This document shows, piece by piece, positions 59,923-64,000 of a stretch of DNA of 64,000 nucleotides. Under the pieces are notes generated by a model that ran no database searches, had not been told where the DNA came from, and was given only the letters and a program-made list of their open reading frames with translations. Made by a program: the position numbers and the translations under genes. Origin of the DNA: a virus; IMG/VR virus record IMGVR_UViG_3300042469_000933, positions 1 through 64,000 of that record; one strand, 5' to 3'. Each line of letters opens with the position of its first letter. Positions within the stretch are counted from its first letter, which is position 1.

Positions 59923-60419
59923 TGTTGTAGTTCAGGTTCGTGTTCCGACGCTTCTTCAGCAGCTTCGGTTGGCTGTTTGTCCTCTTCTGTGATCAGCATT
60001 GGAGAGATCGCTTCCAGCGCGGCGGGACGGACAGATGCCATGTCCATGATGGAAGCTTCGCCGATAGTATACACCTCGACCTCGTAGACCGTCTCTCGGA
60101 ACTCGGCCATGACAGCGTTGTTGAACGCTTCCTCCATGCCTTCAAGCAGGCTTATCTGCAACGTGGGCTTCCCATTCTCGTCCAGACGATGCTGGAGTTC
60201 GCCCTTTTCATCACGTTCGGCGTAGCGGTCCAGAATGGCCATACGCGCTTTGTCGAACTTGGTCTCGACCTTGCGGGCAAGACGAAGGTTCTTGTACACG
60301 ACGAACGCGAGCTTTCCGGGATACGGAGCGGATGCTACTTCGCTCAGGCCTGGGAGATATTGTTCGATGACGTACTGAGCCGTCATTTTGACCTTGATAG
60401 GTTCTGTGTGCTGTGCCAT
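59919..60419 (-). CDS. Helical phage protein, DUF1617-like
   Basis: A 166-residue helical protein. The basic central helix (NLRLARKVETKFDKARMAIL) and the LQISLLEGMEEAFNNAVMAE block recall the DUF1617 layout of some tailed phages (small virion-region protein), and a polar acidic tail closes it (EEASEHEPELQQ). The resemblance is weak. A TACCTTTG box lies 21 bases upstream of its start. Confidence 0.6.
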   Translation of the reverse strand: MAQHTEPIKVKMTAQYVIEQYLPGLSEVASAPYPGKLAFVVYKNLRLARKVETKFDKARMAILDRYAERDEKGELQHRLDENGKPTLQISLLEGMEEAFNNAVMAEFRETVYEVEVYTIGEASIMDMASVRPAALEAISPMLITEEDKQPTEAAEEASEHEPELQQ

Positions 60420-60439
60420 TGAGATCTGTGGTTAGATCC

Positions 60440-60447
60440 CAAAGGTA
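60440..60447 (-). promoter_or_regulatory. Bacteroidota-type -7 box (TACCTTTG, minus strand)
   Basis: On the minus strand TACCTTTG matches the TAnnTTTG consensus and lies about 20 bases before the ATG at 60419, in one of the few real gaps (60420-60499) of the virion arm. No convincing TTTG -33 element is seen. It could drive the lysis and head genes from 60419 onwards. Confidence 0.45.
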
Positions 60448-60499
60448 ACAGTAACACGTTCTTTGTTATCCCTTCTTGCGATAGTAGCCCTTCACGGCA

Positions 60500-62344
60500 T
60501 TATTTGATGCGCCTGATGCGCCCGATTACGTTGGTGATGTTGACGTTGTTTCCGGCAGCCTCTGAAGCGTATCGAAGCCGAACAACTCCCGAAGAAGTTG
60601 CGATCATACGTACTTGAACAATGCCCAAGCAATTCGACCCAAGGGATGACGATGATGTCCTGCCACCGTTGTACGCAACAAACTGACTTACGCCCCTGTC
60701 GCTGGGTTGAGTGTCATACTGAACAACACCGGCGATGTAACTGGTTGTCGCGGTTCCGTTAATCGAAAGCCAAATGCCAACGGCTGTTGCTGCCGTCCCA
60801 TACGTTACAGCATACTCTATTTCATACTCGCCAGCAGCTGGAATGACAACATCCGTTCCGCTAACGTCAACAAGGGTTACCAAGTTGGTATTCTGAAATC
60901 CACCGCTGTAGCTGAGGAGGGCTGAACCAAAGGCATCCCCTTGCCTACCAATGGTGTTGGCAACCACACGTCCGCGGAGCAGCGTTATGCTCCCGCTCGT
61001 TGCGTGGTTGGTAACGAACAGGGCCACCTCATCGTTGGGCGCAAGGCTTATCATCCAATTGGTGACCAACTTGGCAAAGGTTGCGCTTGTTCCTGTTGAG
61101 GCGCGGCACTCGCTTTCGTCAATAGGCACACCATTTTTCGCAAGTTTGATGCCCAGCACTTTGTTGTTGCCCGCATCAATGTCTGTGCTTCCGTATACTT
61201 CCACAAGAATCGTTTCCGCCGATGTGTTCTTCAACGCAAATGTGTCCGTAGTTCCAAGGCCAAAACCGAAAGCGTTAGAGTCAAACGTAGCCGACAGCCC
61301 TGTGCTTTGATAGGTTCCCGCAACCGCAATGTTGATTGTCCCGTTTGATTGCCTTGAACATTGCCCGTAGTAGGCGGTACCGAATCCATCCGCGCCATCA
61401 GCGCCGTCGGCCCCGTCAGCGCCGTTGGCCCCAGGCGCTCCGTCAGCGCCGTCCGCCCCATCGGTGCCGTCTGCTCCATCGGCGCCTTTCTGCGCGAGCA
61501 GCGTCCAATACGGACTGACAGCCGAAGGCGTATCCCCGACATTGCCGCCATGCGCATCCGTGCGGTACCAGGTCTCGCCGCCATAGGTGGCGACATCGCC
61601 GATGGCGTAGGAATCACCGGCGCCATAAGCGCCACGGAAATTCCAGAGCGCGTCAGCACCCGGAGGGCCAACAAGTGTTCCAACCAGTGATGTTCTGACG
61701 AATGGGTCTGTGGCCGTATCAAGGATGAGGCTCGCATCGTCAGCGTCCACGTCTTGCGGGACGCCCACTCCCGAACCGATCGCCCTGCCCTTGACGCAAC
61801 CCTCTGGCATTACAGCCATTTTCGCATTGCCAACAGCACCTGGATTGATAGTGATGGCAGTGCCTGTACCACTCACCGTGACATCACCGTAGTTCGCATC
61901 CACAAGCGATGCCCCGCTTCCTGATACCGGAACGTAGCGAAGCAGGTGCGCAATGTCATTAAGGGCATTGGTAGCCCCATCGACCGGATCTTGCCAAGAG
62001 GGTTGGTTCGCAACCAGCAGCAAGGCGATCTCGTAGGTATCCCGGCCCAGCGCTTCCCTTGCTTCTCCGGAAAGGAATAGCGTGAGCACGAACCCTAATG
62101 GTGGGGCTATGACATCAGTAGGGTTGAGGGGAGCTGTCCCAGCCTCTGCCTTGATGATGTCGTTGCCGTTGAAGGCAATCATCATTCCAGCTGCGGAAAT
62201 GGAGATCCGCGATGAGCTGACGGCAACCGTGATGGATTCAAATGGTTCGACCGCCGTATCAGTAGAAGGGGTTGGTTGCTCTGGAGCCTGCTGCTCGGTC
62301 AGCCGGCCAAAGAGGTACCGGTTCGATCGGTCGAAGTAGTTCAT
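60500..62344 (-). CDS. Collagen/C1q-like fibre protein
   Basis: A 614-residue trimeric-fibre candidate. A carbohydrate-binding-like WNFRGAYGAGDSYAIGDVAT segment near residue 235, with ETWYRTDAHG after it, precedes a collagen-like run of GAD/GTD/GAP/GAN triplets (about residues 286-320). Two jelly-roll-like beta domains follow (about 335-470 and 478-614; the last contains VVIPAAGEYEIEYAVTYG and ends NVIGRIRRIK). The Gly-X-Y stem plus C1q/TNF-like head is a known fibre design. It overlaps the next gene by 4 bases. It may be a head fibre or a side tail fibre. Confidence 0.75.
   Translation of the reverse strand: MNYFDRSNRYLFGRLTEQQAPEQPTPSTDTAVEPFESITVAVSSSRISISAAGMMIAFNGNDIIKAEAGTAPLNPTDVIAPPLGFVLTLFLSGEAREALGRDTYEIALLLVANQPSWQDPVDGATNALNDIAHLLRYVPVSGSGASLVDANYGDVTVSGTGTAITINPGAVGNAKMAVMPEGCVKGRAIGSGVGVPQDVDADDASLILDTATDPFVRTSLVGTLVGPPGADALWNFRGAYGAGDSYAIGDVATYGGETWYRTDAHGGNVGDTPSAVSPYWTLLAQKGADGADGTDGADGADGAPGANGADGADGADGADGFGTAYYGQCSRQSNGTINIAVAGTYQSTGLSATFDSNAFGFGLGTTDTFALKNTSAETILVEVYGSTDIDAGNNKVLGIKLAKNGVPIDESECRASTGTSATFAKLVTNWMISLAPNDEVALFVTNHATSGSITLLRGRVVANTIGRQGDAFGSALLSYSGGFQNTNLVTLVDVSGTDVVIPAAGEYEIEYAVTYGTAATAVGIWLSINGTATTSYIAGVVQYDTQPSDRGVSQFVAYNGGRTSSSSLGSNCLGIVQVRMIATSSGVVRLRYASEAAGNNVNITNVIGRIRRIK
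61384..61489 (-). repeat. Collagen-like Gly-X-Y repeat tract
   Basis: About a dozen tandem Gly-Ala-Asp-type triplets encoded by an imperfect 9-base-scale DNA repeat (gcc-ccg-tca type on the plus strand). It lies inside the fibre gene and predicts a trimeric triple-helix stem. Such tracts change length by slippage. Confidence 0.85.
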
Positions 62345-62907
62345 GATCGTATGGGGCTTTCGAATTTCCGTGGGCTGTAGTTCTTACCGACCTTCCGAAG
62401 CTTCTCGTCGTTGATCATGGTGTTGATTTCCTTCTCTGCAGCGTAGAGCTTCTTGCCACGCTCAATGGCTTGGAACGGATCAGCCTGGTCAGCACCGAAG
62501 CCGGTCTCTGAAAGTTCGTCCTTCAGACGCTCCACGGTTTCGATCAAGCCGATGTACATCCGCTCTCCGGGTGTAAGCACCAGGCGAACGTACTTGTCGC
62601 GAAGACGTTCGAACCGGGCATCCTTGCTGGCGTGAGAGAGCCAGTTCTTCTCCAGGATTCGGGGGTCCTTCATTGTCATTTTGATGCGCTCAGCTTCTGG
62701 TAGCTTCCGGTAGATGCTACGTGGCGAGTACATCATGTGGAGATACAGACCTGTGTCCAGCGCTCGCTGTCGCTGCCCTTCAAACATTGGGACCATGGCC
62801 AGAAAGTCCGGATCCTGTTTGAATTGGTCGTGGAAGTACACACGACTGTTCTGGTACATGATGGGTTCGTCAGTGACGACGACCACCGGTTTCAGCTCTT
62901 CTGACAT
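62341..62907 (-). CDS. Virion-arm protein of unknown function
   Basis: A 188-residue helical protein. The segments SRVYFHDQFKQDPDFLAMVP, RDKYVRLVLTPGERMYIGLI and RGKKLYAAEKEINTMINDEK are distinctive but not recognised. It lies between the fibre and small genes and overlaps both neighbours (4 and 16 bases). A head-tail or packaging role is possible only by position. Confidence 0.65.
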   Translation of the reverse strand: MSEELKPVVVVTDEPIMYQNSRVYFHDQFKQDPDFLAMVPMFEGQRQRALDTGLYLHMMYSPRSIYRKLPEAERIKMTMKDPRILEKNWLSHASKDARFERLRDKYVRLVLTPGERMYIGLIETVERLKDELSETGFGADQADPFQAIERGKKLYAAEKEINTMINDEKLRKVGKNYSPRKFESPIRS

Positions 62908-63152
62908 GGACGCAGTTCTTTGGTGTGGAACAGCTTGCGCTGGGGCTTACCATCGGCGTCCACCCACCGGCAGCGTACACCGAGCGTACGGACCATGAGC
63001 TTGCCGGTCTTCTTGTCGATCTTGGTCTTGTGCCGCTTGCGCTCGATCCGGTCCACGAACATCTGAAGCCCGGACGCGATGTGCTCAACGGTCATGGCGG
63101 GCTTGATCCAGTATTTGCCCAAGCCGCCTTCTTTGGGTGATGTCGTTTCCAT
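62892..63152 (-). CDS. Small basic protein of unknown function
   Basis: An 86-residue, strongly basic protein (DRIERKRHKTKIDKKTGKLM, then GVRCRWVDADGKPQRKLFHT). Basic surface and small size fit nucleic-acid binding, but no fold is recognised. It ends with a 16-base overlap with the following gene. Confidence 0.6.
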   Translation of the reverse strand: METTSPKEGGLGKYWIKPAMTVEHIASGLQMFVDRIERKRHKTKIDKKTGKLMVRTLGVRCRWVDADGKPQRKLFHTKELRPCQKS

Positions 63153-63175
63153 GCGGCCAAGGTAAAAAGAATGCC

Positions 63176-63748
63176 CTATGTGACCGGCGAGAGCACGAAC
63201 TTGATGTAGCGGTCAGCGAAGCTTGGCACCTCCACGAACTCCTTGGACTCTTTCACGACGTAGCGCACGGTGTCATTCTTCAGCAGACCGTACTCCTGAG
63301 CCGCATCCAGGAACATCTTCATCCAGATCCACTGGTTGTCAATGTCCCAATTCGGCTCGGTCACATCTTCTCCACCGGCGACCAGCAACCCCTTCTTCGT
63401 CTTGCGCATTCCGACGCTACCGTAGCCCACGTGCACGGCAAACACCATGCGCACGTACCAACGATGTGCCGAGGTATCAATGCCACAGGCGTCGGTGACG
63501 TGCTTCATGGCCTCAATGACCGGCTTGAGCTCTGCCCGAATGTTTTCGTTCACAATGCCAAGGGCAAAGCGCTGAAGGCCTCCATACACTACGCTGTTGC
63601 CACCGACTTTCACATACTTGTTTACCGCGAACTTGTTGTCCGTCTTGGCTACGTGTGTGGCGAACCGGGACCACTGTGCGCCGAACGCATGGGTTTCCGG
63701 GTTAGCCTTGGCAACGACCCGGTTCAGTTCGTCATGATACAGACTCAT
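63176..63748 (-). CDS. RusA-like Holliday-junction resolvase
   Basis: A 190-residue protein. The C-terminal half follows the RusA layout: EPNWDIDNQWIWMKMFLDAA (D-x-D-N with a following K) then YGLLKNDTVRYVVKESKEFV, where the aspartates are candidate metal ligands. The N-terminal part (KYVKVGGNSVVYGGL and on) differs from typical RusA. In phages these enzymes cut recombination or packaging intermediates. One aspartate of the usual DD pair is Asn here, so activity is less certain. Confidence 0.6.
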   Translation of the reverse strand: MSLYHDELNRVVAKANPETHAFGAQWSRFATHVAKTDNKFAVNKYVKVGGNSVVYGGLQRFALGIVNENIRAELKPVIEAMKHVTDACGIDTSAHRWYVRMVFAVHVGYGSVGMRKTKKGLLVAGGEDVTEPNWDIDNQWIWMKMFLDAAQEYGLLKNDTVRYVVKESKEFVEVPSFADRYIKFVLSPVT

Positions 63749-64000
63749 TGCAATTCAGCTTGAAAACGCCGAAATAGCCGGTCAATGCGTTGTTGGCATT
63801 GAGAAGCTTGTAGGCCCTGACGTGGACCTTGATTACCTCATTCGTGTCTGTTCGGAAAGAGAAGCATTCATCGAAGTCGCGGCCGTCAGAAATGGCCTGG
63901 TTCCATTCATGAAAGATCTCCTCACGTTCTTCGTCCTCGATCCAGGAGACCCAGGAGTTGCCACGCAGTTCATGTTCTGAACGGCGAAGGGACTTGCAGA
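63732..64000 (-). CDS. PAS-domain-like protein, partial (N-terminus outside window)
   Basis: The last 88 codons of a gene cut by the right edge. The sequence SWVSWIEDEEREEIFHEW, then AISDGRDFDECFSFRTDTNE, then KVHVRAY and ALTGYFGVF follows the PAS_3 pattern closely (W..(h.dD)re....w..ai..g..f...yr......w...r.....n..G..Gy.G). It ends 17 bases into the RusA-like gene. In phages PAS-like domains occur in structural or regulatory proteins. Its full size and partner domains cannot be seen. Confidence 0.65.
   Translation of the reverse strand, partial: CKSLRRSEHELRGNSWVSWIEDEEREEIFHEWNQAISDGRDFDECFSFRTDTNEVIKVHVRAYKLLNANNALTGYFGVFKLNCNESVS

Noticed and set aside
61384-61489. Repeat tract as a possible CRISPR-like array
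   Set aside because: The units are short, contiguous and in frame as Gly-X-Y codons, with no spacers.
1-64000. tRNA genes, integrase, transposase or attachment sites
   Set aside because: I found no cloverleaf-like segment, recombinase motif or terminal repeats in the window; short RNAs cannot be excluded without a covariance-model search.

Overview
The window is a 64 kb internal segment of a large tailed-phage genome. It most resembles the crAss-like phages (order Crassvirales) or a close sister group, with a host in the Bacteroidota, probably Flavobacteriia. Support for the virus assignment: a minus-strand virion block in crAss-like order (terminase, portal, scaffold-like protein, HK97-fold capsid protein, ring-like proteins, a muzzle/stabilisation protein, two cargo-like proteins, one giant virion protein with a DFDGD RNA polymerase motif). 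Support for the host: starts sit behind A-rich, Shine-Dalgarno-free leaders (for example aaccATG, caccATG); a few gaps carry TAnnTTTG boxes typical of Bacteroidota promoters; and a tail protein carries the GCTDPxxCNY signature common in flavobacterial surface proteins. The standard code fits, since a 6102-codon frame is open.

Positions 27-11094 (plus strand) are a dense early/metabolic operon. It opens with a TOPRIM primase, followed directly by a PRTRC-type ubiquitin-like cassette: protein E, the ubiquitin-like protein C, a probable F, the E2-like B, and a ThiF/E1-like enzyme. Genes overlap by ATGA junctions and a terminator-like hairpin lies at the C/F boundary. Then come a run of small phage proteins, a PAPS-reductase-like PP-loop protein, an A+T-rich exported protein that looks like a late acquisition, and a PD-(D/E)XK nuclease with four Fe-S-type cysteines. 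A strong terminator ends the block.

Positions 11160-11920 hold a two-gene unit of Ig-like proteins bounded by terminators and carrying its own -7 box. Positions 11872-11986 are the convergent junction between the two arms.

Positions 11987-64000 (minus strand) are the virion and lysis arm, transcribed from the right end inwards. From right to left: a PAS-like protein cut by the window edge, a RusA-like resolvase, two small unknowns, a collagen/C1q-like fibre, a lysis cassette (holin-like, exported cysteine peptidase, two spanin-like proteins), a possible small terminase, TerL, portal, scaffold-like protein, capsid, about eight ring/adaptor-like proteins, muzzle, two cargo-like proteins, the 6102-residue polyvalent protein (SF1 helicase, RNA polymerase-like core, two HExxH metallopeptidases), and two very large tail/adhesion proteins with Asp-box, CUB-like and repeated modules.

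No gap exceeds about 120 bases. I found no tRNA, CRISPR array, integrase or insertion sequence.
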